Positions 16,368-27,038 are shown, counted from the first letter of the stretch. The stretch: DNA of 51,380 nt from Planctomycetota bacterium (GCA_030066775.1 JASJAY010000009.1:1-51380); one strand, 5' to 3'. The notes: generated by a model not told the origin, from the sequence alone. Made by a program: numbers and translations.

Positions 16368-18441
16368 GACGAGCCCGGAGGCCCGCTGTCCCGCGAATTC
16401 GCGGTCGGTGGGCGGCCACGCGCCCGCGCGCCGTCATGCGCACGAGCCCCAGGTGGAAGAGGAACGGCTCCACGTTCCGCACGAGCGTGCGCACGTTCGA
16501 GCCCAGCTGGAGCGCCAGGCGCTCGATCGAGACCGGATCGGAGCTCGCCCGCAGCACCTTCAGATACGCCTGCTCCGGCGGCATGAGGCCTTCGTCGTCG
16601 TAGCCCAGCCGCTTCAGGGTGGCCTCCACGTCGCCCAGTTGGACCTCGCGCCGGCCCAGGGCCGCGGCGGCATTCAGGACGTGCTCGAGCAGGACCAGCG
16701 CCCCGCGCGGCGTCCCGCGAGCGGCGGATGCCAGTCGGAGCCCTGCGTCGGTCTCGAGCGTGAACCCCTCCCGCGTCGCTCCCGCAGCCGCGATGTGCGC
16801 CAGCTGCTCATCCGCGTAGAACGCGAGCCCTTCCCGGTGCATGAACCGTGTACACAGGGCCGACGGCAGGTCGCCTAGGTGGGTGGTGGCGCCAATCAGC
16901 GTGAACGGCTCCTCACGCGCATCGATCGCGCTGTACATGGCTTCGAGTACGACCCGCGGCACGGCGTGGATCTCGTCCAGGAACAGCACATCACCGCCCT
17001 GGATGCCCTCGAGCAGGTTCAGCGCGTCCTGCACCTCGCGCAGCACGGGTCCGGCCGTCTCGTGCACCCGCGCGCCGATGCGCGCCCCGATGGCCCGCGC
17101 GAGCGTCGTCTTGCCCGTGCCGGGAGGCCCCATGAACAGCGTGTGCGGGAACGGCTTCTCCCGCGCCGCGGTCCCGGCGACCGCGAGCTCGATGCGCTCG
17201 ATCAGGGCATCCTGCCCGGCGATCTCGCGGAACGCATCCTCGTCCGGCTCCAGGGGGGCTTCGGGCTCCTCTTGCGCGTCGCGGCGGGCGCCCGCCGCCC
17301 CGCCAGCCCCAGAAAATGGCGGTTTCGCCAATTGCCATCGCACGGCCGGATGCACGTGTTCGCCCGGCTCGTGGAGCGGATTGCCGGCCTCGTCGAGGAA
17401 GCGGATGTCCTCCGCACGCTCTCCCTCGAGTACGAGCAGCCCTTCGTGCACCAGGGCGTGGCAGCGCGCGCAGAGCGTGATCAGGTTCCAGATCACCGTC
17501 TTGCCGCCCTTGGAGCGCCACACGATGTGGTGCACGTGCAGCTCCCGCCGGGAACCACAGCACCGGCAGCGACCGCCGTCACGCTTCAGCACGCGCTTGC
17601 GCAGCGCGGGCGGGGTCTTGGGCGCGTGGCCATCGTCGACCGGGTGGCCGTCCGGATCCACGCACTCGCCGTCGCACTGGATGCACGCCGCCTCCTCGAC
17701 CTCGACCGGGCCGAGCTCGGTCTCGGTCGTCAGGCCACCGTCGGGGTCAGGACCGCGATCGACCACGATGCGATAGAGGGACATGTCGAGCGGCTTGCGC
17801 CCCGGGATGCTCCCGTCGGCTTGACTGCTCAGGAACATCTCGGCGAACGCGACCATGATCTCCGCGTCGTCCGCCGGACGGCCGATCTCGTCCCCGAACG
17901 CCTTCTTTGCGGCGTCCCAGGTCTTGTGGCCGATCCCGCTGAGCTTCGCGCGCACAGGGAAGCGGACGTGCGGCAACCCGCGGCCGTCATCGCGTGGCGC
18001 ACTTCCAGGTCTGGCGGTGCGAACTTCGACACGCAACCTGCGATAGGAGCGGGAGCGCGCTCGTTCGAGCCAAGCCGCCTCGTGCTCGGGCACGACGACG
18101 CGCACGAGCTCGACTACCTTCGCCCATCCGATCTCCCCTTCGCAGAACGCGGTGTCGATCAAGGGCAGCTCGAGCAGCTTGCGGCCGACGGAGAGCAGCT
18201 CGCGGGTGCGCCGCTGCGTGAGGTCCAGGCGGGCCTCGGCGTACTCGACCGTCGTGTTGAGTCCCGACTTGCTGTAGAGCCGCCGCTCGTCCATCTCGAC
18301 GAGGTAGAAGGCCAGGGTCCGCTGGCCGGTGTCTTTGAGCCGCAGGCCCTGCTGGAGGCGGGTGTGGACCTCGTCGACGGGCAGACCGGGGCGGAGATCG
18401 ACGGCTGCCAGGGCCTCGCGGGCCCGAGAGAGTGCGTGCAT
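16300..18441 (-). CDS. Fusion of HNH endonuclease module and RuvB-like AAA+ Holliday-junction ATPase
   Basis: A 713-residue protein. ATG 18441 is chosen because GGGAGG lies six bases upstream, although the frame is open to 18513. Residues ~1-220 are the helical N-terminal region common in HNH proteins (LVEMDERRLY, LTQRRTRELLSVGRKLLELP). Cys pairs CIQCDGEC and CRCCG precede an HNH core near 295-330: ELHVHHIVWRSKGGKTVIWN then LITLCARCHALVHEG. After a linker, residues ~400-680 follow RuvB throughout: IAGQDALIERIELAVAG, Walker A GPPGTGKTTLARAIG near 437, Walker B VLFLDEIHAV near 484, IGATTHLGDLPSALCTRF, sensor 2 ARGTPRG, and the winged-helix end EPFLFHLGLVRMTARGRV. In canonical RuvB the segment near the arginine finger reads LRDRF; here it is LCTRF. 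The last ~35 residues overlap the sigma gene. RuvB drives branch migration; the joined nuclease is unusual. Confidence 0.88.
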   Translation of the reverse strand: MHALSRAREALAAVDLRPGLPVDEVHTRLQQGLRLKDTGQRTLAFYLVEMDERRLYSKSGLNTTVEYAEARLDLTQRRTRELLSVGRKLLELPLIDTAFCEGEIGWAKVVELVRVVVPEHEAAWLERARSRSYRRLRVEVRTARPGSAPRDDGRGLPHVRFPVRAKLSGIGHKTWDAAKKAFGDEIGRPADDAEIMVAFAEMFLSSQADGSIPGRKPLDMSLYRIVVDRGPDPDGGLTTETELGPVEVEEAACIQCDGECVDPDGHPVDDGHAPKTPPALRKRVLKRDGGRCRCCGSRRELHVHHIVWRSKGGKTVIWNLITLCARCHALVHEGLLVLEGERAEDIRFLDEAGNPLHEPGEHVHPAVRWQLAKPPFSGAGGAAGARRDAQEEPEAPLEPDEDAFREIAGQDALIERIELAVAGTAAREKPFPHTLFMGPPGTGKTTLARAIGARIGARVHETAGPVLREVQDALNLLEGIQGGDVLFLDEIHAVPRVVLEAMYSAIDAREEPFTLIGATTHLGDLPSALCTRFMHREGLAFYADEQLAHIAAAGATREGFTLETDAGLRLASAARGTPRGALVLLEHVLNAAAALGRREVQLGDVEATLKRLGYDDEGLMPPEQAYLKVLRASSDPVSIERLALQLGSNVRTLVRNVEPFLFHLGLVRMTARGRVAAHRPRIRGTAGLRARHGGCDADGAAGSVRAGGRWRQP

Positions 18442-18556
18442 GGAGAACCTCCCATCAAAAAGACAAAGGGGGGTTCTCGACCACCGGGGCATAGAGTAAC
18501 AAACAACTAACACGCACCAAGGAAAAAATCGGCGTTGGACGTGAGAAACTGCGCCC
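18442..18556. other. AT-richer divergent intergenic region
   Basis: These 115 bp separate the leftward HNH-RuvB start (18441) from the rightward membrane-protein start (18557). Positions ~18489-18530 are clearly AT-richer than their surroundings (AGAGTAACAAACAACTAACA), as expected for promoters in a GC-rich genome. The leftward Shine-Dalgarno GGGAGG lies at 18448-18453. TCGACCACCGG at 18477-18487 is shared with 12741-12751. No exact -35/-10 pair stands out. Confidence 0.4.
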
Positions 18557-19336
18557 GTGCTGCGCCGGCTGCCCTTTCTGGTCCTCCGCTACGGACCGCC
18601 GTTCTTCGTGGTCGCGGCGCTCCTCGCGTACCCGCTCTGGCTCTATCGGAACGCCTATGCAGAGGGGTGGCCGCAGCTCGTCGCCGCGACCGGAGGCGTG
18701 CCGGGCTTCATGGACGGCATCAACGCGTTCGAGGCCCGGGTGATCGGGTTCGCGTGGAAGCTGGTCGCGGCGGTCGTGGTGCTGTCGTTCCTGCCGGCGT
18801 TCGTCCTCTCGCGGCTGGCGCGGGTGCGCCATGCGTGGGTGGATGCCCTCGCGATCGGAATGCCCCACGCGTTCTACGGATCGCTGATCGGGCTCACGTT
18901 GGGGTTCGTCCTCGGCGTCGGCAGTGGCCTCGTCGGGGTCGGGCTGTTGGGGATCGACTCGCGCTATGCGATTGCGTTCGGCGTGGCGTTGCCGATCCTC
19001 TGGTCCGGCGAGCGTCCGCTGCGGGGCTTCGGCACGCTGGTCCGCAACAAGGTCCGCGGCGCGGATCCGAACGACTGGCGTCGCTACCGGTTCCTCGTGA
19101 CGCTCGTCGTGTTTCCCCTGCTCTTCGCCTACATCACGGCGGCGTGGTGGGTGCCCGAGCTCTGGCAGGGTCGCCTGGTGGCGGATCGCCAGGTCGCAGA
19201 GGCGTTCACCGTGGTCGCGGTGGCGGAGTCGATCTGTCTCGCGCTGATGTGCCTGGTCTGGGCGGCCGTGTGGCACGTGTGCCACGGTCCGGAGGACCGC
19301 GTGGACCCGGAGACGCTGGTCGAGGCGTTCGCCTAG
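18557..19336 (+). CDS. Hypothetical multi-pass membrane protein
   Basis: A 259-residue inner-membrane protein starting at GTG 18557 (MLRRLPFLVLRYGPPFFVVA). About six hydrophobic segments are visible: PFFVVAALLAYPLWLY, LVAAVVVLSFLPAFVLS, SLIGLTLGFVLGVGSGLVGV, IAFGVALPILW, LVTLVVFPLLFAYITAAWWV and VAESICLALMCLVWAAVW. Polar loops carry GERPLRGFGTLVRNKVRGAD. The C-terminus is acidic and short. I do not recognise a family. It is divergent from the HNH-RuvB gene and convergent with ettA, 11 bp away, so it is probably a single-gene transcript. Confidence 0.78.
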   Translation: MLRRLPFLVLRYGPPFFVVAALLAYPLWLYRNAYAEGWPQLVAATGGVPGFMDGINAFEARVIGFAWKLVAAVVVLSFLPAFVLSRLARVRHAWVDALAIGMPHAFYGSLIGLTLGFVLGVGSGLVGVGLLGIDSRYAIAFGVALPILWSGERPLRGFGTLVRNKVRGADPNDWRRYRFLVTLVVFPLLFAYITAAWWVPELWQGRLVADRQVAEAFTVVAVAESICLALMCLVWAAVWHVCHGPEDRVDPETLVEAFA

Positions 19337-19347
19337 TCAGGTAGGGC

Positions 19348-21018
<1,671 letters not shown>

Positions 21019-21113
21019 GGCCGATGTTCTATGCGCGCGCCTCCGGCGTCGCGAAGGGTGTCGGAGGGCTCGATTGCTGCCAAGATGGGGGCCCCGGCCG
21101 CGAGGCCCGCGCC

Positions 21114-21305
21114 ATGAAGATCAAGTCCACCTTCATCGACATCGTCAGCGCTCTCGTCGCCTACGTCGGCGCACGCTGGATCTTCAGCGGCGAGGCCGGT
21201 GTGTTCGATCGGCTGCCGGCCGAGCTCGCGACCTTCGCCGGTCTCTTCCTGCTGCTGCAGCTGCTGATCCGCGGCCGCAAGTGGGCGCGGAAGGGCAAGG
21301 CGTGA
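21114..21305 (+). CDS. Small membrane protein, hypothetical
   Basis: A 63-residue protein, MKIKSTFIDIVSALVAYVGA at the N-terminus, with two hydrophobic stretches (FIDIVSALVAYVGARWIF and LATFAGLFLLLQLLI) and a basic end (RGRKWARKGKA), consistent with a two-helix or hairpin membrane protein. ATG 21114 is the only sensible start after the divergent ettA start. Its TGA overlaps the GTG of the next gene by four bases (GTGA), so the two are probably translationally coupled. I do not recognise it. Confidence 0.68.
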   Translation: MKIKSTFIDIVSALVAYVGARWIFSGEAGVFDRLPAELATFAGLFLLLQLLIRGRKWARKGKA

Positions 21306-22987
21306 GTCCGCTCCGGCAGGTCGTGCTCGCGGGCCTGCTGGCTGTCGCCGCGTTGATCCTGGTCTTCTTCACGGGCACCCGACCCGACGACGCCGACCTG
21401 GCCGACGACCGGCGCACCGAGAGCTCGATGGGTCCCGAGGCCGCGATGCGGATCGAGGCAGCGGAAGAGGAGCAGGCGGCCGACCCATCGGAGCAACCGG
21501 TGGCCGCCCTCGAGGGCACGGGATCCGCTGCGAGCGCGAAGCCGCAGCGCGTCACGATCCGGGTGGTGGATCGCGGCGGCGAGCCGATTCCCGGGGCCAT
21601 GCTGCTCGTCGCGCGGCACCGCGACGGCCAGCTCGATGGCCTCACGCACACGACGACGGAAGACGACGGCCGCCACGGTTTCGACGACATCGTGCTTGGA
21701 AGTGACACGGTGCAGGTCCAATCGGCATCGGACTCTCTCACCAAGGCGATCCTCACACCACCCATCCCGATCACAAGCGAGGTCCAGACGGTCCGAGCCG
21801 AGCAAGTGCGCCGCGTGCGTCGTCGCTACGTCGACGCCGAGACCGGGCGTCCGCTGGAGGTGGCCAGGGCGGTGGCCAAGGACGAGCTGCGTGGGGGCGG
21901 CGACGCGGAAGCGTGGGTGGACGTACTCGCCGGCTACCACCTGGAAGACCACACCGGCTGGAGCTCGTTCCGGACGCGTGTCTCACCACCGGACGGACAC
22001 GTCTACTGGGACGACGACCTCTGGAGCCAAGCGCTCAGCGCGTACGCGAACGAGCTCGACGTGGTCGTGCCGCTCCGGCAAACGGTCGACGTGCGGCTCA
22101 CGGTGCTCGCGTACGACGGCTCGCCCGCGTCCGATGCGAAGGTGCACGAGTTCCGCATCGGCTCGAAGTCGAAGCTCCGCCCCGAGAGCATGCGGGACGG
22201 CTTCGGCACGGTGCACGTGAAGGGCGTGCCGTTCTTCCGTCGGGAACTGATCACGTTCCGTATCGGCATCCCCGACACGACGGCCGAGCGGACCCTAGAG
22301 CTACGCATGGGCACGGACGCGAGCCAGCCCCTCACCGGCTCGGTCCAGCTGCCCGAGCCGGATCCGACGATGGGTGAAGCTCCTTTCACCAACAGCCGGA
22401 TCGGCATCGGCGGCGGCGGGCGCAGCGGCTCGTTCCGCACGCGGGGGGGCGGCCCGCGCGGCCACGCGGAGGTGCGCGTCACGCGACACGACGGCACGCC
22501 CGTCGTCGGCGGCAAGGTCCGCATCGGCTACAAGTCCGCCATCACCAACGCTCGTGGCGTGGCCGTGATCAAGGACCTTCGCGTAGGCGAGCATCCGGTG
22601 AAGGTCACGCAGCGCGGCCTGCTGTTCACGACGGGCACGGTGACGGTCACCGCCGGCGTCACTGAAGCGCTCGCGCTGCAGGAAGGCAAGGGTGCGACCG
22701 TGGTCCTGGAGGTCGTGGACGACCTCGGTGAGCCGCTGCCCTTCGCGCGGTTCGTGGCACAGGTGAAGGGCGAGCGCGTGTCCTACATCGACGAGCAGAA
22801 GGGCGTCCAGCGTGTCGATCGCTACGTCGACCACCGCGGGCGCCGCACGATCACGCGCATCGATCCGCGCGTGACGGAGATCCGTGTGTACTGGGCCTCG
22901 CGCTCGAAGAAGGTGCCGGTCTCCGTAAGTGAAGGAAAGCGCCTCCCGCTGCGGGTCGTGCTCCCGGCACCGAGGCAGAGTCGATAG
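21302..22987 (+). CDS. Membrane-anchored Ig-like/carboxypeptidase-regulatory-like domain protein, paralog 1 of 4
   Basis: A 561-residue protein. GTG 21302 gives one N-terminal anchor (VVLAGLLAVAALILVFF), then an acidic low-complexity linker and about 500 residues predicted outside the cytoplasmic membrane. Beta-sandwich segments like CarboxypepD_reg are seen: VTIRVVDRGGEPIPGAMLLV, then RDGFGTVHVKGVPFF in the middle, and VRVTRHDGTPVVGGKVRIG and LEVVDDLGEPLPFARFVA near the end, closing with GVQRVDRYVDHRGRRTI. The same ordered motifs recur in the next three genes. It is coupled to the 63-residue membrane protein and followed by a terminator-like hairpin. No catalytic motif is seen; an envelope structural or binding role is inferred. 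Confidence 0.8.
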   Translation: MSPLRQVVLAGLLAVAALILVFFTGTRPDDADLADDRRTESSMGPEAAMRIEAAEEEQAADPSEQPVAALEGTGSAASAKPQRVTIRVVDRGGEPIPGAMLLVARHRDGQLDGLTHTTTEDDGRHGFDDIVLGSDTVQVQSASDSLTKAILTPPIPITSEVQTVRAEQVRRVRRRYVDAETGRPLEVARAVAKDELRGGGDAEAWVDVLAGYHLEDHTGWSSFRTRVSPPDGHVYWDDDLWSQALSAYANELDVVVPLRQTVDVRLTVLAYDGSPASDAKVHEFRIGSKSKLRPESMRDGFGTVHVKGVPFFRRELITFRIGIPDTTAERTLELRMGTDASQPLTGSVQLPEPDPTMGEAPFTNSRIGIGGGGRSGSFRTRGGGPRGHAEVRVTRHDGTPVVGGKVRIGYKSAITNARGVAVIKDLRVGEHPVKVTQRGLLFTTGTVTVTAGVTEALALQEGKGATVVLEVVDDLGEPLPFARFVAQVKGERVSYIDEQKGVQRVDRYVDHRGRRTITRIDPRVTEIRVYWASRSKKVPVSVSEGKRLPLRVVLPAPRQSR

Positions 22988-22995
22988 CCCCCAAC

Positions 22996-23016
22996 GCGCT
23001 GAATGCGGCGCTTTTG
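22996..23016 (+). terminator. Possible intrinsic terminator after paralog 1
   Basis: Eight bases after the stop at 22985-22987, GCGCTG (22996-23001) can pair with CGGCGC (23006-23011) around an AATG loop, with one G-T wobble, followed directly by TTTT. The stem is short but GC-rich. It would separate paralog 1 from paralog 2, which has its own strong Shine-Dalgarno site. Confidence 0.4.
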
Positions 23017-23080
23017 CAATTCGGGGCCGGGCCGAGGCCTACGATGGCGGCTTGACGGAACGGGCTCCCGGGAGGTGACC

Positions 23081-25192
23081 ATGAACCGACGCCGCGTCGT
23101 TGCCGCCGGTCTGTGCTTGCTCGCCCTGGCTGCCGTTGCGTGGCTCGTCATCGAGGGTGATCTCTTCGGTGAGGCCGGCTTGCAGGACGACGAGCGCATC
23201 GTCGACGACGCGGGCCCCGATGCGGACATGGTCGTCGAGGCCTCCGCCGAGAAGACAGAGCAAGCCCCCGCGCTCGAAGGGCGCGAGGCGCCGATGCCCG
23301 ATCCCTCCGCAGGCCGGGGCAGCGTCGAGGTGCTCGTCGTCGGCCCGGGCAATGTGCCCCTGCCGGGCGTCGTGCTCGAGGCGGGGGACACGATCGCTGC
23401 GGCCCTCGTGAACCTCGACGACGTCACATCCGGCCTCGACGACTCGGCGCTTCCCGCTCCGCCACCGAAGCCGGAGGAGGGCGTCGCGCTTCCCGCAACG
23501 CCGAGCGCCACGACCGATGCGAACGGCAAGGCGTTCTTCTCGGATTTGCCGTACGACGGCACGGTCACGGTGCGCACGCGCGGGACGAACGATGGCATCG
23601 GCGCCAGCACGATGAAGAAGTGGATGAACGCCCGCTTCGTGCTGGTCAGGAAGAGCGCGGGTGCCCGAAATGCGCTGCAGGCCCTGGTAGCCGGCAACGA
23701 GGCTTCCGTCGTCGTCGAGGGCCCCGACGTCCGACTCGTGATCGCGCACGGCATGCCGCTGCGTCTCGTCGAGCAGTCCGCGTCCACGGGGAGCACGCTC
23801 GCGCTCGCACCCTGGACGGTCTCGCCCCACGTGGGCCAGACCCAGAAGCCCGAGCTGCGCCCGCTGCCGGTCATCGCCGCTCGCGCCACGCCCGGTGCCC
23901 AGCATCGGCTCCGCGTGCACGTGAGCGAGCGCACCGGCTATGTGCCCGAGCCCAAGCTCGACATGAACGCGTGGATCTCACCCTTGGCCCGTGAGCTCAT
24001 CGCGTTCGTGCCGCAACGCCCCGAGGCCGAGGTGATGCTCACCCTGCCCGATGGCGTGCCGATGCGCTCGGGCAAGGACTGGAGCGTGAAGTACAAGGTC
24101 GATGGTCGATCGCGCGGCAAGGCCAGTGCACATCGCGACGGTTTCGGCCGCGTGACGATCCGGGGCGTGCCCTTCCTGCCCGGGCAGCAGGTCTGGCTCG
24201 GCGGGAGGGTGAAGGACTACGGGCATCTGTCCGCGGTGGGGCGCTTCGGTTCCGATGCGCGGGACCCGATCGTGCTCGAGGCCGTCTGGAAGCCCGCGGT
24301 CCCCGCACGCGTGGCGGCTGCGCGAGCCGCCAAGGACGCGGCGAAGCTCGATGCGATGCGGCTCGAGCTCGAGAAGAAGGTCGCACAGATCCGCATCAAC
24401 ATCGCGGAGACCCAGGCGGGCGCGCTTCGGCTCGAGGCCGTGACCGGGTCGCAGGGGCGCCTGCGACTCGTCGACGGAAACGGGGCCGTGCAGGAGCTCC
24501 TGATCGGCCGCGAGACGCCTCATGACGAGACCCAGGGCAAGGTGAAGCTGCTCGTGCGCCGCCCCGACGGCACGCCCGCCGCCGGCGCGTGGGCCCAGGT
24601 CGGCGTAAAGGGCGCGACGCTGTCCGACCGCGGGACGGCCCTGGTCGACCGCCTCCACCCCGGCTCGTACGCCGTGCGGGTGATGGGTGCCGGCGCGACG
24701 TTCGCCGACAAGGTCGTGGTGGTCGCCGGTGAGACGACGACGCTCGAGCTGAACGCGCCCGTCGGCGGTGAGGTGGACGTCGAGGTCGTCGACGAAGAAG
24801 GGCGCGGCCTGCCGTTCGCGAAGGTGTACCTGAAGCAGGAGAGCACACTCGCGCATGCCGACGTCACGGGCGACGTCCAGCGCATCGACCCGTACACCGA
24901 CCACCTCGGTCGTCGGACCCTCCACGGCGTCGAGCGGGGCGAGGTCGAGGTCACGGCCGTGTACGGCGCCCGCAAGGCGAGCGTGAAGGTGCAGGTCCGT
25001 GACAAGGAGTCCACGCTGGCGCGCATCGTCCTGGCCGTCCCGAAGCCGGCGCCCAAGTCGAAGACGCCCGTGAACCGGCTCAAGGCGACGGAGGAGGTGA
25101 TGAAGCGCCTCCAGGAATCCCTCGACAAGGCCGAGCAAGCGAAAGCCAGGATGCGCGCCCTCGAGGAAGCGCGCAAGCGAGGCGGTCGGTAG
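23081..25192 (+). CDS. Membrane-anchored Ig-like/carboxypeptidase-regulatory-like domain protein, paralog 2 of 4
   Basis: A 703-residue protein, the longest of the four. ATG 23081 has GGGAGG seven bases ahead. One N-terminal helix (VVAAGLCLLALAAVAWLVI) is followed by an acidic linker and a Pro/Ala-rich loop (PAPPPKPEEG). The family motifs occur in the usual order: VEVLVVGPGNVPLPGVVL, DANGKAFFSDLPYDG, RDGFGRVTIRGVPFLPGQ, LLVRRPDGTPAAGAWAQVG, VEVVDEEGRGLPFAKVYL, and DVQRIDPYTDHLGRRTLHGV. An inserted charged helix near residues 405-445 (AARAAKDAAKLDAMRLELEK) and a C-terminal charged helix (VMKRLQESLDKAEQAKARMR) could form coiled coils and are missing in the other copies. The function is unknown. 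Confidence 0.83.
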   Translation: MNRRRVVAAGLCLLALAAVAWLVIEGDLFGEAGLQDDERIVDDAGPDADMVVEASAEKTEQAPALEGREAPMPDPSAGRGSVEVLVVGPGNVPLPGVVLEAGDTIAAALVNLDDVTSGLDDSALPAPPPKPEEGVALPATPSATTDANGKAFFSDLPYDGTVTVRTRGTNDGIGASTMKKWMNARFVLVRKSAGARNALQALVAGNEASVVVEGPDVRLVIAHGMPLRLVEQSASTGSTLALAPWTVSPHVGQTQKPELRPLPVIAARATPGAQHRLRVHVSERTGYVPEPKLDMNAWISPLARELIAFVPQRPEAEVMLTLPDGVPMRSGKDWSVKYKVDGRSRGKASAHRDGFGRVTIRGVPFLPGQQVWLGGRVKDYGHLSAVGRFGSDARDPIVLEAVWKPAVPARVAAARAAKDAAKLDAMRLELEKKVAQIRINIAETQAGALRLEAVTGSQGRLRLVDGNGAVQELLIGRETPHDETQGKVKLLVRRPDGTPAAGAWAQVGVKGATLSDRGTALVDRLHPGSYAVRVMGAGATFADKVVVVAGETTTLELNAPVGGEVDVEVVDEEGRGLPFAKVYLKQESTLAHADVTGDVQRIDPYTDHLGRRTLHGVERGEVEVTAVYGARKASVKVQVRDKESTLARIVLAVPKPAPKSKTPVNRLKATEEVMKRLQESLDKAEQAKARMRALEEARKRGGR

Positions 25193-25227
25193 CGCCGGCG
25201 TGACACGTCGTGGCTAGCGTGCACCGC

Positions 25228-27027
25228 ATGCCTGTACGCGTTGGCATCCTCGGTCTCGCCGTCGCGCTCGTCGCCCTGCTCGTGATCTGGCAGCCGTGGA
25301 CGCCCACGGCATCCGACGTCGAGCTGGCGGACCGCGAGACATCCGACGCGGACGAATCGATGCACGTCGCATCCGGCGACGCGGACTCTTCCGAGGCCGC
25401 CCTGCGAGGAACGCGTGCGCCGGTCGATGTCGACGAGACGGTCGCGCGCGGACCGGTGACGGTCACAGTTCGCGGAATGGGCGGGCGCTCTCTGGCTTCG
25501 ACGCCGGTGCTGCTCGTCGGTCCGAAGACCGGTTCACGCACACCGGAGCGGCTCGACGCGCGCTCCACGGACGGGCGCGGCGTCGTCGTGTTCGAGGATG
25601 TGCCGTTCGACGGTACGCACTACGCCGCGATCCTGGGGGAGGCGGTCCGCGGGGGCGACCTGGGCCGCACGAAGCCGCCGCCCCCACCGGCGGGCATCTT
25701 CTTCAATGACGGCAGCGAAGAGAGCTGGTCGAGGGAGAACCTCTTCGACCGCTCCTATCTCGACGAGCTGTTCCCGCACCGGGCGAAGATCGAGGGGCCG
25801 AGCGTCGAGCTCGCCGTTCGCGTAGGTCTTCCCGTGGATGTGCGCATCGAGCGCGCCGACACGGGTGTGCTCATCCCGGACGCGGCGTGGCGGGTGGGCC
25901 CCCGGTTCGCGGGGTCCGACGCGCCGCGCGCGCGGGTCGCCGTCGAGGAGAACCAGCGCGAGCGGGTGACACTCGCCACCGACGTGCCGCACGGGTGGAT
26001 CCTGCATGACAACCCGGCGTGGGAGACGTGGGTCACGCCGCGTGCCAGGTCCCTCGCCGTGCGCTTCCCGCTTCGGCCCGAAGCCTGGATCGTCGTCCAG
26101 CTGCCGGACGGGCTCCGCGCGCCGGATGTCGATGCGCTGCACGGCCGGATCCGCATCTCTGCACAGCCCCATGTCCCGGCAGGCATCGAGCTCGACGGGC
26201 CCGGGCGACTGCGGATCCGCGGCCTGCCGCATCTGCAGGGCGAGACCGTCGACGTGAAGATCGCGTTCGACGAGTCCTACGTGACGGGCAGTGCGTCGAT
26301 GGGCGTGGATCCCGCTGTGCCCGTCGTGATCGAGACCGAGGCGAAGCGCATTGACGAGGACGGGGTCGCGTTCTTCGCCGCGCTCTACGGCCATCCCACG
26401 CAGCGCCTGATCGGATTCGACCTCGAACGCGCGCTGCCGATGCGTGGACCGCGTTCGCAGTGGCCGGGCGCCGTATCCGAGGACGCGGAGGGAGGAGGAT
26501 CAGGACGCCTGGAGCTCCACGTTCGGCGCCCGGACGGGACGCCCGCCGCCGGAGCGCTCGTGCATCTCCGGGTTCGGAGTCAGACGCTCAGGGCGGATCG
26601 CGAGGGTCGTGTCCTGTTTCGCGCCGTGGAGACGGGAGACCTGTTCCCCCGGGTGACCGGCGCAGGCGTACCTCTCGAGCCGAGTGGACTCTCCGTCGCC
26701 AGCGGTGAGACGCGACGGATCACGATCCAGGGGCATGAGGGGGGGCGCGTCGCGCTGACGGTGGTCGACGAGGGTGGGGATCCCGTGCCCTACGCGCAGA
26801 TTGGCGTCAAGCAGCCCTCCGGCGTCGACTGGGTCGACCTCCGAGACGGCGTACAGCGCGTGGATCCGTACACGAACCATCGGGGCGAGCGCACGTTGAA
26901 TCATGTCGAGCCCGGCAGCGTGCGCGTGATGGCCCGCTTCGGCTCGCGGTCGGGCAGCAAGCGGGTCGAAGTCCAGAAGGGGCGAACGGCGCGCGTGCGC
27001 ATCGTGCTCGGCGAGGACGAGAAGTAG
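25228..27027 (+). CDS. Membrane-anchored Ig-like/carboxypeptidase-regulatory-like domain protein, paralog 3 of 4
   Basis: A 599-residue protein. ATG 25228 is preferred to GTG 25210 because the anchor (VGILGLAVALVALLVIW) follows at once; neither has a clear Shine-Dalgarno site. After the helix and an acidic linker come the family motifs: VTVTVRGMGGRSLASTPVLL, DGRGVVVFEDVPFDG, LRIRGLPHLQGETVDV, LHVRRPDGTPAAGALVHLR, LTVVDEGGDPVPYAQIGV, and GVQRVDPYTNHRGERTLNHV. An insert rich in proline (KPPPPPAGIFF) precedes the middle part. It lies 35 bp after paralog 2 and 11 bp before paralog 4, so these three are likely cotranscribed. Confidence 0.82.
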   Translation: MPVRVGILGLAVALVALLVIWQPWTPTASDVELADRETSDADESMHVASGDADSSEAALRGTRAPVDVDETVARGPVTVTVRGMGGRSLASTPVLLVGPKTGSRTPERLDARSTDGRGVVVFEDVPFDGTHYAAILGEAVRGGDLGRTKPPPPPAGIFFNDGSEESWSRENLFDRSYLDELFPHRAKIEGPSVELAVRVGLPVDVRIERADTGVLIPDAAWRVGPRFAGSDAPRARVAVEENQRERVTLATDVPHGWILHDNPAWETWVTPRARSLAVRFPLRPEAWIVVQLPDGLRAPDVDALHGRIRISAQPHVPAGIELDGPGRLRIRGLPHLQGETVDVKIAFDESYVTGSASMGVDPAVPVVIETEAKRIDEDGVAFFAALYGHPTQRLIGFDLERALPMRGPRSQWPGAVSEDAEGGGSGRLELHVRRPDGTPAAGALVHLRVRSQTLRADREGRVLFRAVETGDLFPRVTGAGVPLEPSGLSVASGETRRITIQGHEGGRVALTVVDEGGDPVPYAQIGVKQPSGVDWVDLRDGVQRVDPYTNHRGERTLNHVEPGSVRVMARFGSRSGSKRVEVQKGRTARVRIVLGEDEK

Positions 27028-27038
27028 GAACCGCGATC

